Shown here piece by piece: positions 27,827 through 36,194 of a stretch of 64,000 nt of DNA. The DNA comes from Thermaerobacter sp. FW80 (lineage in GTDB: Bacteria > Bacillota > Sulfobacillia > Thermaerobacterales > Thermaerobacteraceae). The DNA lies in contig NZ_CP037895.1 in NCBI RefSeq assembly GCF_004634385.1, positions 2,827,245 to 2,891,244 on the forward strand. Reading direction: 5' to 3'. A program made the translations under genes and the position numbers. Below the pieces are notes generated by a model. That model saw nothing but the letters and a program-made list of their open reading frames with translations, was not told the origin of the DNA and did not search any database. How positions within the stretch are numbered: the first letter of the stretch is position 1; each line of letters starts with the position of its first letter.

Positions 27827-28246
27827 CTACTCCCGGCCGCCCGCCGCGCCGCGTCCTCCCGCGGTCCCGCGCCCGACCACCGTGGCCTCGCCGGCCGCAG
27901 CCTCGCCGGTGCCCCGGGGGCGTCGCGCACCCTCCCGCGAACCGCTCGGGGGGGTCCCTCCTTCGTCGCCGGCACGGTCGTCCCCCGATCGCTGCCCGTC
28001 GGCGACGGCCCCCTGCTCCCCCATCAGCGCGCCACCCGGCGACTGGCGCGCGTATTCCGGTTCTTCCGCCGCCACCTGGCGGATCCGGCGCTCCAGCCCT
28101 TGTTCCATCACCCGTGCCTGGGCCGCAGCACGGCGCAGCCGTTCCCGCTCCTCCTCCGTCTGCGCCCGGGCGGCCAGCGAGTCGAGGCCGGCGCGCACGC
28201 GCTTCAGGGTCGCCGCCGCCCGCAGCAGCTTGGCATAGGTGGTCAT
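27827..28246 (-). CDS. DUF1657-like protein with low-complexity tail
   Basis: 139 residues. The first 65 form two helices matching DUF1657: YAKLLRAAATLKRVRAGLDSLAARAQTEEE, then RVMEQGLERRIRQVAAEEPEYA, where the EEPEY ending is a family mark. The remaining 70 residues are Gly/Glu/Arg-rich and disordered. DUF1657 proteins are small soluble proteins found with SpoVA and DUF421 genes in spore formers. It is divergent from the DUF421 gene and coupled to DUF4363. Confidence 0.72.
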   Translation of the reverse strand: MTTYAKLLRAAATLKRVRAGLDSLAARAQTEEERERLRRAAAQARVMEQGLERRIRQVAAEEPEYARQSPGGALMGEQGAVADGQRSGDDRAGDEGGTPPSGSREGARRPRGTGEAAAGEATVVGRGTAGGRGAAGGRE

Positions 28247-28458
28247 GATCGGCCCTCCTCGCGGGCAAGGTCCCGCCGGCCCGTGGCGGGCGGGACCCCG
28301 CCCCCAACCGCTGCCGTCGACAGCGAGTATCCCCCGCCCCGGGGGCGCGTATTTCGCGACGCGGCAGCAGAGACTGCCCAGAAGGAATCCGGTTCCGCCG
28401 CGCCCGGTGGCCGGCGGGCGACGGGACCAAGGCCCGGGGACGGCGGCATGGAGGGGAC
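28247..28458. promoter_or_regulatory. Divergent intergenic region, DUF1657 / DUF421
   Basis: About 210 bases between head-to-head genes. It contains a GC-rich inverted repeat near 28270-28296 (GGTCCCGCC / GGCGGG-C-GGGACC with one bulge). No clear -35/-10 pair on either strand. It is presumably the shared control region of the two operons. Confidence 0.35.
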
Positions 28459-29325
28459 GTGCGGGTGCCTGAGACGCTGCTGGTCGTCATCCGCTCCATC
28501 CTGGCCTTCGTCTGGCTCTTCTTCCTGACCCGCTTCGTCGGGCGCAAGCAGGTCTCCCAGCTGACCTTCACCGAGTACGTGGTCGGCATCACCATCGGCT
28601 CCATCGCCGCCCAGGCGTCCACCGACCCGCAGAACCGCTTCCTGGACGGCGTGGTGGGCGCCGCGATCTGGGCGGCGGCGGCGGTGGCGCTGGCCTACCT
28701 GCAGCAGTCCAGCAACGTCGCGCGCAAGTTCATCGAGGGCGAGCCGGTGGTGCTAGTGGCCCGCGGGCAGGTCCAGGAGAAGGGGCTGCGGCAGGCCCGG
28801 CTCTCGGTGGCCGAGCTGATGGAGCTGCTCCGCGAGAAGGAGGTCTTCGACCTGAAGCAGGTGGACTGGGCGCTGATGGAGACCAACGGCGAGATCACCG
28901 TGCTCAGGAAGCCGGAGTACGAGCCGCTAACGCCGAAGACCGCGGGCGTCACGACCCCGTCGCGGCCCACCTTCCCCTACGTGGTCATCGCCGACGGGCA
29001 GGTTCTTCCCAACTCGTTGCGGGCGGCGGGGAAGGACCGGGCGTGGCTCGAGCAGGAGCTCCTGCGCCACGGGGTGGACGACCCCCGCCAGGTGATGCTG
29101 GCCCAGGTGATCGGGGACCAGCTGTACGTGGACTTGCGCCAGGACACGCAGCAGGTCGTCCAGCCCTCGAGCCGCGAGGCGTTGGGCGCGGACCTGGAGG
29201 CCCTGCAGGCCGATTTCACCAGCTGGGCCCTGGAGACCGACGACCCCGACGCCCGTCGACTGTACGAGGAGTACGCCCGCAAGACCGCCGCGCTCCGGAA
29301 GGAACTGGACGCCCTGGTGCGCTGA
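28459..29325 (+). CDS. DUF421 (YetF-like) membrane protein with DUF1657-like tail
   Basis: 288 residues. Three N-terminal membrane helices (residues 5-75), with the family landmarks TRFVGRKQVSQLTFTEYVVGITIGSIAA and FIEGEPVVLVARGQV. A cytosolic alpha/beta domain follows, with LRQARLSVAELMELLREK and LPNSL. The last 50 residues (ADLEALQADFTSWALETDDPDARRLYEEYA region) look like DUF1657. That order, DUF421 then DUF1657, is that of the '2Duf' proteins linked to heat resistance of Bacillus spores. The similarity of the tail is by eye only. GTG start just after GGAGGGGAC. Confidence 0.8.
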   Translation: MRVPETLLVVIRSILAFVWLFFLTRFVGRKQVSQLTFTEYVVGITIGSIAAQASTDPQNRFLDGVVGAAIWAAAAVALAYLQQSSNVARKFIEGEPVVLVARGQVQEKGLRQARLSVAELMELLREKEVFDLKQVDWALMETNGEITVLRKPEYEPLTPKTAGVTTPSRPTFPYVVIADGQVLPNSLRAAGKDRAWLEQELLRHGVDDPRQVMLAQVIGDQLYVDLRQDTQQVVQPSSREALGADLEALQADFTSWALETDDPDARRLYEEYARKTAALRKELDALVR

Positions 29326-29553
29326 CGGACGTCCGCCCATCCGCGGTCCAAAAGTCGATTCGCGTCCCGAAACGAGCAGGGTTCCACCGGACCGTGTCGC
29401 AGCGAGAAGCAGCGGGGTGCACGTCCTGCCCCTTCGACCCCGCAGGGTGACCGGTCGGGTTCCGAGACCAGTCCACCGCAAGCTTCCGGCCCCGCCCGGA
29501 CGGTCGCCTGCCCCGCCCGTCCGGTGGCGGGCCGGAGGGTACCCATGCCCCCG

Positions 29554-29596
29554 GCAGAGGCGATTGCGCCACGGCGCAGCGCCTCTGCTCTTTTTA
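29554..29596 (+). terminator. Rho-independent terminator after the DUF421 gene
   Basis: GCAGAGGCG (29554-29562) pairs with CGCCTCTGC (29580-29588), with further inner pairing TGCGC/GCGCA, and is followed by TCTTTTT. One of the few classical T-tract terminators in the window. It also separates the convergent deaminase gene. The remaining 29326-29553 shows nothing recognisable. Confidence 0.85.
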
Positions 29597-29604
29597 CCGA
29601 ACGT

Positions 29605-30144
29605 TCAGGAGGGTGCGCCCGCGCGGCATCGCTCGAGCGGGATCCCCGCCGTCTGCAGGAACTCCACCGCCCGCGGGTCGGGATACCAGTCGCGGTACAC
29701 CACGCGCACCACCCCGGCGCCGATCAACAGCTTGGCGCAGTGCAGGCACGGCGTCGCGGTGGTGTACAGGGTGCTGCCCCGCACCGTGACGCCGTGGAGC
29801 GCGGCCTGGAGGATGGCGTTGGCCTCGGCGTGGATGGTCCGCACGCAATGCCCGTCCTGCATCAAGCAGCCCACGTCGGTGCAGTGCGGGAACCCCGGCG
29901 GCGCCCCGTTGTACCCCGTCGCCAGGATCCGGCGATCCCGCACCAGCACGGCCCCCACGTGGCGCCGCGGACAGGTGGAGCGCTTGGCCACCACCGCGGC
30001 CAACTCCATGAAGTAGGCGTCCCAGGTGGGGCGCTCCCCCTCGACGCCGGCTCCCTGCCCCGCACAGGACGACGACGTCGTCGACGTCGTCGACGGCGAC
30101 GAGGATCCGCCTGCGGGTTGCCCCTTCGGCTCGCCGTGGACCAC
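29605..30144 (-). CDS. Deoxycytidylate (dCMP) deaminase / ComEB-like
   Basis: Deaminates dCMP to dUMP for thymidylate supply. The zinc site is HAEANAI plus PCLHC; YNGAPPGFPHC and the extra CLMQDGHC cysteines are those of the dCMP deaminase/ComEB branch. About 135 family residues follow a 40-residue Ser/Thr/Gly leader encoded partly by a GAC/GTC trinucleotide tract (30068-30102) able to form a hairpin. GTG 30144 follows GGAGGG. The frame continues open far upstream but is not coding there. Confidence 0.88.
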   Translation of the reverse strand: MVHGEPKGQPAGGSSSPSTTSTTSSSCAGQGAGVEGERPTWDAYFMELAAVVAKRSTCPRRHVGAVLVRDRRILATGYNGAPPGFPHCTDVGCLMQDGHCVRTIHAEANAILQAALHGVTVRGSTLYTTATPCLHCAKLLIGAGVVRVVYRDWYPDPRAVEFLQTAGIPLERCRAGAPS

Positions 30145-30210
30145 CGCCGTCCCTCCTCGTGGGTTCCGGGCGATGTTACAATAACACCAGTTTGAGTCGA
30201 GGTGACCGTC

Positions 30211-30813
30211 ATGCCTGCAGGGGGCCGCAAGTTCTTCACGCCGGAGGAGGCCACCGCCCTGCTGCCCGTCATCCGGCAGCGCCTGTTGCGCCTGCGCCGG
30301 CTCTACCAGAAGGCCCGCCAGTCCTATCGGGAGATGGAACAGATCAAGGCCGTCGGCTACAAGCCCGACGGCACCCTGATCATGGCCTACGACTATAAGC
30401 TGGCGCGCCAGGCGCTGCGGTCCGCGATCGAGGAGGCGAACCGGCTGCTGGCCGAGATCCACGGCTTCGGCTGCCTGGTCAAGGACGTGGACCTTGGGCT
30501 GGTCGATTTCCCCGCCCAGCTCGACGGCAAGCCGGTGCTGCTCTGCTGGCGGCTGGGCGAGCCCCGGGTGGCCTACTACCACGGCGAGCACGAGGGGTTC
30601 CGCGGCCGCAAGCCCTTGCCACCCCGTGCGAGCTTCCAGCACCGCCCCGCCTCCCGGCCCCGCCCTGCCGCGTCGGCCGCCGAGGGTGCCGGCCGCGGTG
30701 GGGTCCAGGCTCCCGACATGCGGACGAACCGGCCGGCGCCCGCCGGCGGGTGCCCGGACGCAGACGACCAGGGACGCGACGACGGGTGCGGCCCTGACGC
30801 TTCCCGCCGTTAG
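30211..30813 (+). CDS. DUF2203 family protein
   Basis: Cytosolic protein of unknown function. Residues 5-130 carry the family pattern: FTPEEATALLPVIRQRL, coiled helices with YQKARQSYREMEQ, GCLVKDVDLGLVDFPAQLDG, and LCWRLGEPRVAYYHGEHEGFRGRKPL. The last 65 residues are disordered and include a copy of the dispersed 12-bp word (30722). ATG 30211 is preferred to the GTG 3 codons earlier because GAGGTGA precedes it at good spacing. It overlaps the hydrolase tail-to-tail by 4 bases. Confidence 0.87.
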   Translation: MPAGGRKFFTPEEATALLPVIRQRLLRLRRLYQKARQSYREMEQIKAVGYKPDGTLIMAYDYKLARQALRSAIEEANRLLAEIHGFGCLVKDVDLGLVDFPAQLDGKPVLLCWRLGEPRVAYYHGEHEGFRGRKPLPPRASFQHRPASRPRPAASAAEGAGRGGVQAPDMRTNRPAPAGGCPDADDQGRDDGCGPDASRR

Positions 30814-31481
30814 GGTTCCGCCGGCAAGGCGCCTTCCCGGAGGAAGGGGTTTGAGGCCCGCTCCGTCGCGATGCGGGTCTCCGGTCCGTGGCCGGGGAGG
30901 ACCCGGGTCTCGCCGGGCAGCGTCAGGAGCTCCCGGCGGATGCTCTCCAGCAGCGTGGGCAGGTCGCCGCCGGGGAGGTCCGTGCGGCCGATGCTGCCGG
31001 CGAACAGGGTGTCGCCCGCCAGGACCACGCCCGGACCGACGTAGACCACGTGGCCCGGACTGTGGCCGGGAGCGAAGCGGACCTCGAGCTCGATCCCGCC
31101 AAAGACCAGCCGCTCGCCGCCGTCCAGCAGGTGGTCGGCCGGCGGCGCCACCACCGGCTCCAGCCACACCGAGAGATTCCGCTCCGGGTCGCCCAGCCAG
31201 TCGGCTTCGTTGCGGTGGATCCACACCGGCGCCCCAGTCGCCTGCTTGATCGTCCGCAGGCCGCCGATGTGGTCGAAGTGGGCGTGGGTCAGCAGTACGG
31301 CCGCCACCCGGTAGCCCTCGGCCGCCCGCAACATGGGCTCGGGATCGTGGGGGGCGTCGACGAACACCGCGACGCGGTGGACGTCGTCCAGCAACACGTA
31401 GCCGTTGGCCTGCACCGGGCCGAGCGGATACGCCTGGATGCGAAAGGGCTCCTTCCGTGATCGCTGCATCGCTTCCTGCAT
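30810..31481 (-). CDS. Metallo-beta-lactamase-fold hydrolase (glyoxalase II-like)
   Basis: Two-metal hydrolase: the signature THAHFDHIGGL gives HxHxDH, with later ligands His in FAPGHSPGHVVYV, Asp in VLAGDTLF and His in VLPGHGPETRI. Size (223 residues) and motif spacing fit the hydroxyacylglutathione hydrolase-like group common in Bacillota, which may act on other thioesters since these bacteria often lack glutathione. ATG 31481 (AGGGGG upstream) or ATG 31469. It lies downstream of lipB on the same strand. Confidence 0.88.
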   Translation of the reverse strand: MQEAMQRSRKEPFRIQAYPLGPVQANGYVLLDDVHRVAVFVDAPHDPEPMLRAAEGYRVAAVLLTHAHFDHIGGLRTIKQATGAPVWIHRNEADWLGDPERNLSVWLEPVVAPPADHLLDGGERLVFGGIELEVRFAPGHSPGHVVYVGPGVVLAGDTLFAGSIGRTDLPGGDLPTLLESIRRELLTLPGETRVLPGHGPETRIATERASNPFLREGALPAEP

Positions 31482-31523
31482 CGGCCTTCGCCCCCTCGGC
31501 CTTCGACGCCGCACGCCTCGGCA

Positions 31524-32240
31524 TCAGCCCGCGGTTGGGGCCGAGACGAGCGGGAACCCCCAGGGTCGGAGCCAGTCCAGCGAGGGCGTCCACTCCAGCC
31601 GGCGCTCCAGGACGCGCGCCAGCTCTTCGGCCGCCACCCGCGCCACCTGGTCCAGGGGCGGCGCCTTGCCCAGCAGACGCCCCATGGACGTCACGCCCCG
31701 GTCGGTGATGCCGCAGGGGATGATCCCGCCGAAGTAGGAGAGGTCCGGGTCGACGTTCAAGGCGAAGCCGTGCCAGGTGACGCCGCGACGGACGCGGATC
31801 CCGATGGCCGCGATCTTCTCCCGGCCCACCCAGACCCCGACGAGCCCGTCCTCCCGGTGGGCCGCGATGCCGAACCGCCCGAGGGTGGCGACCAGCGCCT
31901 CTTCGAGGCCGCGGACGTAGCGGCGGAGGCCGCCCGGCAGGTTCTTCAGATCGACGATGCCGTAGCCCACCAACTGACCCGGCCCGTGATAGGTCACCTT
32001 GCCGCCCCGGTCGATGTGGAACACCTGGACCCCCCGGCGCCGCCGCGCGACGGGATCCAGCAGGATCTCCTCGTCCCGGCCGCTGCGGCCCACGGTGTAG
32101 ACCGGCGGGTGCTGCAGCAAGAGGAACAGGTCCGGCAGGAGGCCTTCCGCGCGGGCCTGCGCCAGGCGCTCCTGCAGCCGCCAGGCGGGCTCGTAGGGGG
32201 TCAGCCCCGGCAGCCACGTGACGCGCAGGTCGCCGCTCAT
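31524..32240 (-). CDS. lipB: Octanoyltransferase
   Basis: Moves octanoyl groups from acyl carrier protein to lipoyl domains. Landmarks: [54 protein letters not shown], and the catalytic Cys in [13 protein letters not shown] with its Lys in the EKIAAIG loop. 238 residues. The ATG overlaps the lipA stop (ATGA). With lipA it forms the endogenous lipoylation pathway that would modify the E2 protein encoded 9 kb away. Confidence 0.95.
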   Translation of the reverse strand: MSGDLRVTWLPGLTPYEPAWRLQERLAQARAEGLLPDLFLLLQHPPVYTVGRSGRDEEILLDPVARRRRGVQVFHIDRGGKVTYHGPGQLVGYGIVDLKNLPGGLRRYVRGLEEALVATLGRFGIAAHREDGLVGVWVGREKIAAIGIRVRRGVTWHGFALNVDPDLSYFGGIIPCGITDRGVTSMGRLLGKAPPLDQVARVAAEELARVLERRLEWTPSLDWLRPWGFPLVSAPTAG

Positions 32241-33397
32241 GTTCTGCCCGCGCCTCCCGCGGCCCCCGGCAGGGCGGCGGCCGCTCCCGCGGCCGGCACC
32301 CCCGCGCCGGCGGACTCCGCATCCGCCGCTCGCGCCCTGGCGCGGTCGGCTTGCTCGTGGGCGTGGTAGGAGCTGCGCACCAGCGGGCCGGACTCCACGT
32401 GGGAGAAGCCCATGGCCAGCCCGATGCGCTTGAGCTCCGCGAACTCGTCCGGGTGATAGTAGCGCTCCACCGGCAGGTGGATGGGATCCCGCGTGGGACG
32501 CAGATACTGGCCGATGGTCACGATGTCGACCCGGTGCGCCCGCAGGTCGCGCAGCGTCTCCAGGATCTCCTCCCAGGTCTCCCCCAGGCCCAGCATCAGC
32601 CCCGACTTGGTCTTGATGTGGGGCGCTCGCCGCTTGGATTCCGCCAACAGGGCCAGGGAGCGGTCGTACTTGGCCCGGGACCGGACCTTGTCGGACAGGC
32701 GCCGCACCGTCTCGACGTTGTGGTTGAGGATGTCCGGCTCCGCGTCCAGCACCACCTGGAGCGCGTCCCAGTCGCCGTTGAAGTCGGGGATCAACACCTC
32801 GACGGCCGTATCCGGGCACCGCCTCCGGATGGCGCGGATCGTCTCGGCGAAGATGATCGCGCCCCCGTCGCGCAGATCGTCCCGGGCCACCGAGGTGACC
32901 ACCACGTGCCGCAGGCCGAGGCGTTCGACGGCGGCGGCGACCCGCTCCGGCTCCGCCCAGTCCAGCTCCGTCGGCCGGCCGGTGGTGACCGCGCAGAAGC
33001 GGCACGCCCGCGTGCAGATGTTCCCCAGGATCATGAAGGTGGCCGTCAGGTTCTCGAAGCACTCGTAGATGTTGGGACAGCGGGCCTCTTCGCAGACGGT
33101 GTGGAGGTCCATGCCGCGGAGCAGGCGCTTGAGCCGGTTGTAGTTGGGGCCCTGGGCGAGGCGGACCTTGAGCCAGTCGGGACGTCGTCCCGCCGGGGGG
33201 GCGCTGGGGGGCCGGTCCCCGCCCGCGGCGCGCGCCGTGGCGGCGTCACGGAGCGCGGGATCGTCCCGGTGCTCCGCGGCGACGCCGGGCTGCACCACGG
33301 CCGGACGGAGACCGTCGACAGGCCGGCCGTCGATGGGCGGCCTCGCTCCCTCATGGCCGTGAAGACCTGCTTCCGCGTGGCGGTTCATCGCGTCCAT
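32237..33397 (-). CDS. lipA: Lipoyl synthase
   Basis: Radical-SAM enzyme inserting two sulfurs into octanoylated lipoyl domains. The auxiliary cluster cysteines are Cys102, Cys107 and Cys113 ([12 protein letters not shown]); the radical-SAM cluster is Cys128, Cys132 and Cys135 (CTRACRFC); the C-terminal RSSYHA supplies the serine ligand. The first 70 residues are an extra Ala/Pro/Arg-rich segment, and the last 35 are Ala/Gly-rich. ATG 33397 follows AAGGTGGG. It is translationally coupled to lipB. Confidence 0.95.
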   Translation of the reverse strand: MDAMNRHAEAGLHGHEGARPPIDGRPVDGLRPAVVQPGVAAEHRDDPALRDAATARAAGGDRPPSAPPAGRRPDWLKVRLAQGPNYNRLKRLLRGMDLHTVCEEARCPNIYECFENLTATFMILGNICTRACRFCAVTTGRPTELDWAEPERVAAAVERLGLRHVVVTSVARDDLRDGGAIIFAETIRAIRRRCPDTAVEVLIPDFNGDWDALQVVLDAEPDILNHNVETVRRLSDKVRSRAKYDRSLALLAESKRRAPHIKTKSGLMLGLGETWEEILETLRDLRAHRVDIVTIGQYLRPTRDPIHLPVERYYHPDEFAELKRIGLAMGFSHVESGPLVRSSYHAHEQADRARARAADAESAGAGVPAAGAAAALPGAAGGAGRT

Positions 33398-33757
33398 CGG
33401 ATCGATCCCACCTTCGCAGGGCCCCCGCAGCGACAGGGCCCGACGTGGCGGCTCCCGTCGACGACGGCAGCCGATCCACCACCACACGGGCCCTTCGCCT
33501 TCGGCGGCCGGGTTCCTCCCCGGGGACGACCCGTGCCGTGCTGGGCGGCCGGAGCCCTCTCCGCCGTCCGACCGCCCCCCTCCGGTCCCGCGCCGGCCCC
33601 GCCGCAACGCGAGGCGCGGCTGCGGCCGGGGTGCGGCAAAGCAACGGGCCGGGGGAACGCCGCCGCTCTGCCCCCTTGCGACTGGCTCGTGGCAGAATGG
33701 CGCATGGCAAAGGGTCCGCCGCCGGCTCGCCGGCCCGCCTCGCCGCGCTCGGCGCAC

Positions 33758-33794
33758 GGCAAAGGGCCGGGGGCCTCGCCCCCGGCCCTTTGCC
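33758..33794 (-). terminator. 16-bp perfect hairpin after the Gln-rich gene
   Basis: Arms 33758-33773 and 33779-33794 are exact complements around a 5-base loop, 30 bases past the stop of the leftward Gln-rich gene and before lipA. No T-tract beyond the internal CCTTTGCC. Probably the 3' end of that transcript. The rest of 33398-33757 is low-complexity with no gene seen. Confidence 0.55.
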
Positions 33795-33823
33795 GCCGTT
33801 CGTCGGCGCCACCGCGCCGCCAC

Positions 33824-35038
33824 TCAGCCGCGGTAGGCGCCGCCCGTCTGCTCGTTGGCCGTCGCCGACTGCCACCGGGCGGAATAGTTCTCCTGGGGGT
33901 CGTAGCTCTGGGCCGTGGCACCGTACTGGGCGTGGCTCGCCGACCCCCCCTGGCCCTGGGACGAACCGGCCGGGCCCGCCTGGCTCGTGGCCTGCCCGTA
34001 CGCGCCCAGCTGAGCCTGGGACGCGTACTGGCCATAGGGCCCCGCCTGCCCGTAGCCCTGGGCCTGCTGGGCCATCCCGCCGGCGCTGGCCTGGACCCCG
34101 GACTGCCAGCGGGCGCTGTAGTTCTCCGCCGGGTCGTAGCTCTGGGCGGTGGCCCCGTACTGGGCGTGGCCGCTCGGACCGCCTCCCCCGTACGCCCCCG
34201 CCTGGCCCGGGCCCTGGGCCTGGCTCTGGAACGACCCGTACGGAGCCCCTCCGGCCTGCCCGTACGCCCCGCCGTACGGTGCGTACTGGCCAGCCTGGCT
34301 CTGGAACGAGCCGTACGCTCCCGCTTGACCCGCCTGCTGCCCCGCCTGGCCGGCGTACTGACCGGCCTGGCTCGTGGCCTGCCCGTACGCGCCCAGCTGG
34401 CCCTGGGACGCGTACTGGCCGTATGGCCCCGCCTGCCCGTAGCCCTGGGCCTGCTGGGCCATCCCGCCGGCGCTGGCCTGGGCCCCGGACTGCCAGCGGG
34501 CGCTGTAGTTCTCCGCCGGGTCGTAGCTCTGGGCGGTGGCCCCGTACTGGGCGTGGCTGCTCGGACCGCCTGCCCCGTACGCTCCCGCCTGGCCCGGGCC
34601 CTGGGCCTGGCTCTGGAACGACCCGTACGGAGCCCCTCCGGCCTGCCCGTACGCCCCGCCGTACGGTGCGTACTGGCCAGCCTGGCTCTGGAACGAGCCG
34701 TACGCTCCCGCCTGACCCGCTTGCTGCCCCGCCTGGCCGGCATACGGGACGGCCTGACCGGCCTGGGCCTGGTATTGGCCGGCGGCTCCATACGGTGCCG
34801 CCTGTCCGTACGACCCCGCCGTGCCGTACTGCGCGGCCCCGTACTGCCCGGCCTGGCTCTGGAGGGCACCGGGCTGCCCCGCCTGGGACTGCACCTGGCC
34901 ATACGCCTGGTTGCCCAAGCCGTGGCCGCCGGCGGGCGACTGCCACTGCGACGTGTACTGCTGCCGCGGGTTGTACGACTCGGGTGTCGCGCCATACTGG
35001 GCGTGGCTCGGGCCACCCGCCGCGTTGGCCTCGTCCAT
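33824..35038 (-). CDS. Gln/Gly/Ala/Tyr-rich low-complexity repeat protein
   Basis: 404 residues made almost wholly of Gln, Gly, Ala, Ser, Tyr and Pro. Short units such as YGQAG, SQAGQY and GAYGQ dominate, much like the SYGQ-rich prion-like domains of FUS-type proteins. A 24-residue module starting HAQYGATAQSYDP and ending YSARWQS occurs four times: once near each end and twice in the middle. It is the only part with charged residues and Trp. No signal peptide, membrane segment or Cys. ATG 35038 follows AGGGGGGGAT. Could be a spore coat or surface-layer component or a phase-separating protein; family not recognised. Two near-identical 387-base units make up the middle. Confidence 0.8.
   Translation of the reverse strand: MDEANAAGGPSHAQYGATPESYNPRQQYTSQWQSPAGGHGLGNQAYGQVQSQAGQPGALQSQAGQYGAAQYGTAGSYGQAAPYGAAGQYQAQAGQAVPYAGQAGQQAGQAGAYGSFQSQAGQYAPYGGAYGQAGGAPYGSFQSQAQGPGQAGAYGAGGPSSHAQYGATAQSYDPAENYSARWQSGAQASAGGMAQQAQGYGQAGPYGQYASQGQLGAYGQATSQAGQYAGQAGQQAGQAGAYGSFQSQAGQYAPYGGAYGQAGGAPYGSFQSQAQGPGQAGAYGGGGPSGHAQYGATAQSYDPAENYSARWQSGVQASAGGMAQQAQGYGQAGPYGQYASQAQLGAYGQATSQAGPAGSSQGQGGSASHAQYGATAQSYDPQENYSARWQSATANEQTGGAYRG
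33978..34742. repeat. 387-bp tandem duplication inside the Gln-rich gene
   Basis: Segments starting at 33978 and 34365 are nearly identical for about 378 bases; for example TGGCTCGTGG at 33981 and 34368, and CTGCTGGGCCATCCCGCC at 34064 and 34451, both 387 apart. 387 is 129 codons, so the frame is kept. The few differences suggest a recent or homogenised duplication. Confidence 0.85.
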
Positions 35039-35581
35039 GATCGATCCCCCCTGACCGCGTCTTCCAGGGGATAGATTGCGGAGCCGTCTCGCTGCTATAC
35101 CTTCCAGTTCACGGCAGGGCCCGGCCCCGCCTGCACGGCAAGCACGCGGTCCTGCCTGCAGAGTCCTGTACACGGCAAGGGTCCGGCCCCGTCTGCACGG
35201 CAAGCACCCGGCGCCAGCTCCTGCGGCCCAGTCCTGGTGCTCCGGCAGCGCGACCCCAGCGCGTTCCGCCACCCGCCCGCTCCCTGCCCACCCGCCAGGC
35301 CTGCCCGCCGGTCCCCACCCTGGGCGTGCGGCGCGTGGCACCCGCGCGGGATGGTCATCGGGTCTCCGGGACGACGGTCCCGGCCGCACCATACGATGTC
35401 CCAGGCCCGGTCGCACCATCTCCGCGCCATCGCTCCGGGCCGGCCCGGACCCGTCGCTGGGCCCGACGCCGCCGGTCCGCAGGACGGGTCACGGTCCGCG
35501 CTAGCAATCCACAGGGCAGGCGGCTGCGAGGCAGGCAGCCCAGGAGCGGAAGGCGCCAGAGGTTCGAGGGAGGGACGCGAC
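35039..35581. other. Intergenic region with a two-copy 40-bp repeat
   Basis: 540 bases between the leftward Gln-rich gene and DUF1805. The segment CACGGCA-GGG-CCGGCCCCG-CTGCACGGCAAGCAC occurs at 35110-35148 and again at 35171-35210. It lies 70-170 bases upstream of the Gln-rich gene start, so it may be a control region. No coding frame on either strand looks real. GAGGGAGGG at the right end is the DUF1805 ribosome site. Confidence 0.45.
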
Positions 35582-35944
35582 GTGGTGGAGGTTCGGCCCA
35601 TTCCCCTCGCCGGAGGGACGGCCATCGGGGTGAAGGTGGAGCTGCCCAAGACGCGGCTCGTGGCCATCGCCACGCCCGCGGGGTACATCATGTGCGGAGC
35701 CCTGGACGTGCGCCTGCTCGACGACCTGCTGGGCGAGCGCCGGGTCGTGGCGGGGCGCGCCCTCGGCGTCCGCGACTTCGACGACCTCCTGAGCCGCCCG
35801 CTGCAGGCCGTCACCCGCGCCGCGGAGCGCCTCGGCATCCGCCCGGGCATGACGGGCCGCCAGGCCCTGGAGCGGCTGCTAGCCGTCGCGGGCGATCCCC
35901 AGGCCCCGGTCGGCCCGCGCGACGCGGACGACGCCTCGGCGTGA
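35582..35944 (+). CDS. DUF1805 (YunC-like) protein
   Basis: 120-residue cytosolic protein. Family landmarks: AIGVKVELPKTRLVAIATPAGYIMCGALDVRLLDDLLGERRVVAGRALGVRDFDDLL, then AERLGIRPGMTGRQALERLL. The GTG at 35582 is preceded at 9 bases by GAGGGAGGG. Structures of the family exist but no firm function is known to me. The stop codon lies inside an 18-bp tandem repeat. Confidence 0.85.
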   Translation: MVEVRPIPLAGGTAIGVKVELPKTRLVAIATPAGYIMCGALDVRLLDDLLGERRVVAGRALGVRDFDDLLSRPLQAVTRAAERLGIRPGMTGRQALERLLAVAGDPQAPVGPRDADDASA

Positions 35945-35965
35945 GGCGACGCCTCGGCGTGAGGC
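35930..35965. repeat. Perfect 18-bp tandem repeat across the DUF1805 stop
   Basis: GACGCCTCGGCGTGAGGC occurs at 35930-35947 and 35948-35965 without mismatch. Each copy contains GCCTC-GGCGT-GAGGC, a small hairpin, and a TGA; the first TGA is the gene's stop. Confidence 0.75.
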
Positions 35966-36031
35966 ACGCCGCGGCCCTCGACGCGAAGCGCGCCGGCGCC
36001 GGGGACCCACGATACGACATCCCGAGCCGGC

Positions 36032-36063
36032 CGGCGGCGCGTCGCCAAGGCGACGCGCCGCCG
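36032..36063. terminator. 15-bp perfect hairpin between convergent genes
   Basis: Arms 36032-36046 and 36049-36063 are exact complements separated by two bases, between DUF1805 (rightward) and ribU (leftward). No T-tract on either side. Its position fits a bidirectional terminator. Confidence 0.55.
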
Positions 36064-36194
36064 ATCGGCCGCGTTCATGAGGTCCAGGGCCTCCAGAACG
36101 CCGCCCCACCCCGCGACCACCAGCGGCGCTGGCGCGGGGCGAGGTGCGGTCCCGCCGTCCGATCGGTCCCGCGGCCCGCACGGCCGGCCGCGGA

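Noticed and set aside
29605-32322. Single 905-residue leftward frame spanning deaminase to lipB
   Set aside because: Only the last 180 codons match a family; the upstream part is antisense to DUF2203 and overlaps the hydrolase and lipB in the wrong frame.
34821-35054. 77-residue rightward frame rich in Pro/Trp/Tyr/Cys near the Gln-rich gene
   Set aside because: Antisense to the YGQ repeats; composition is a direct consequence of the leftward coding strand.
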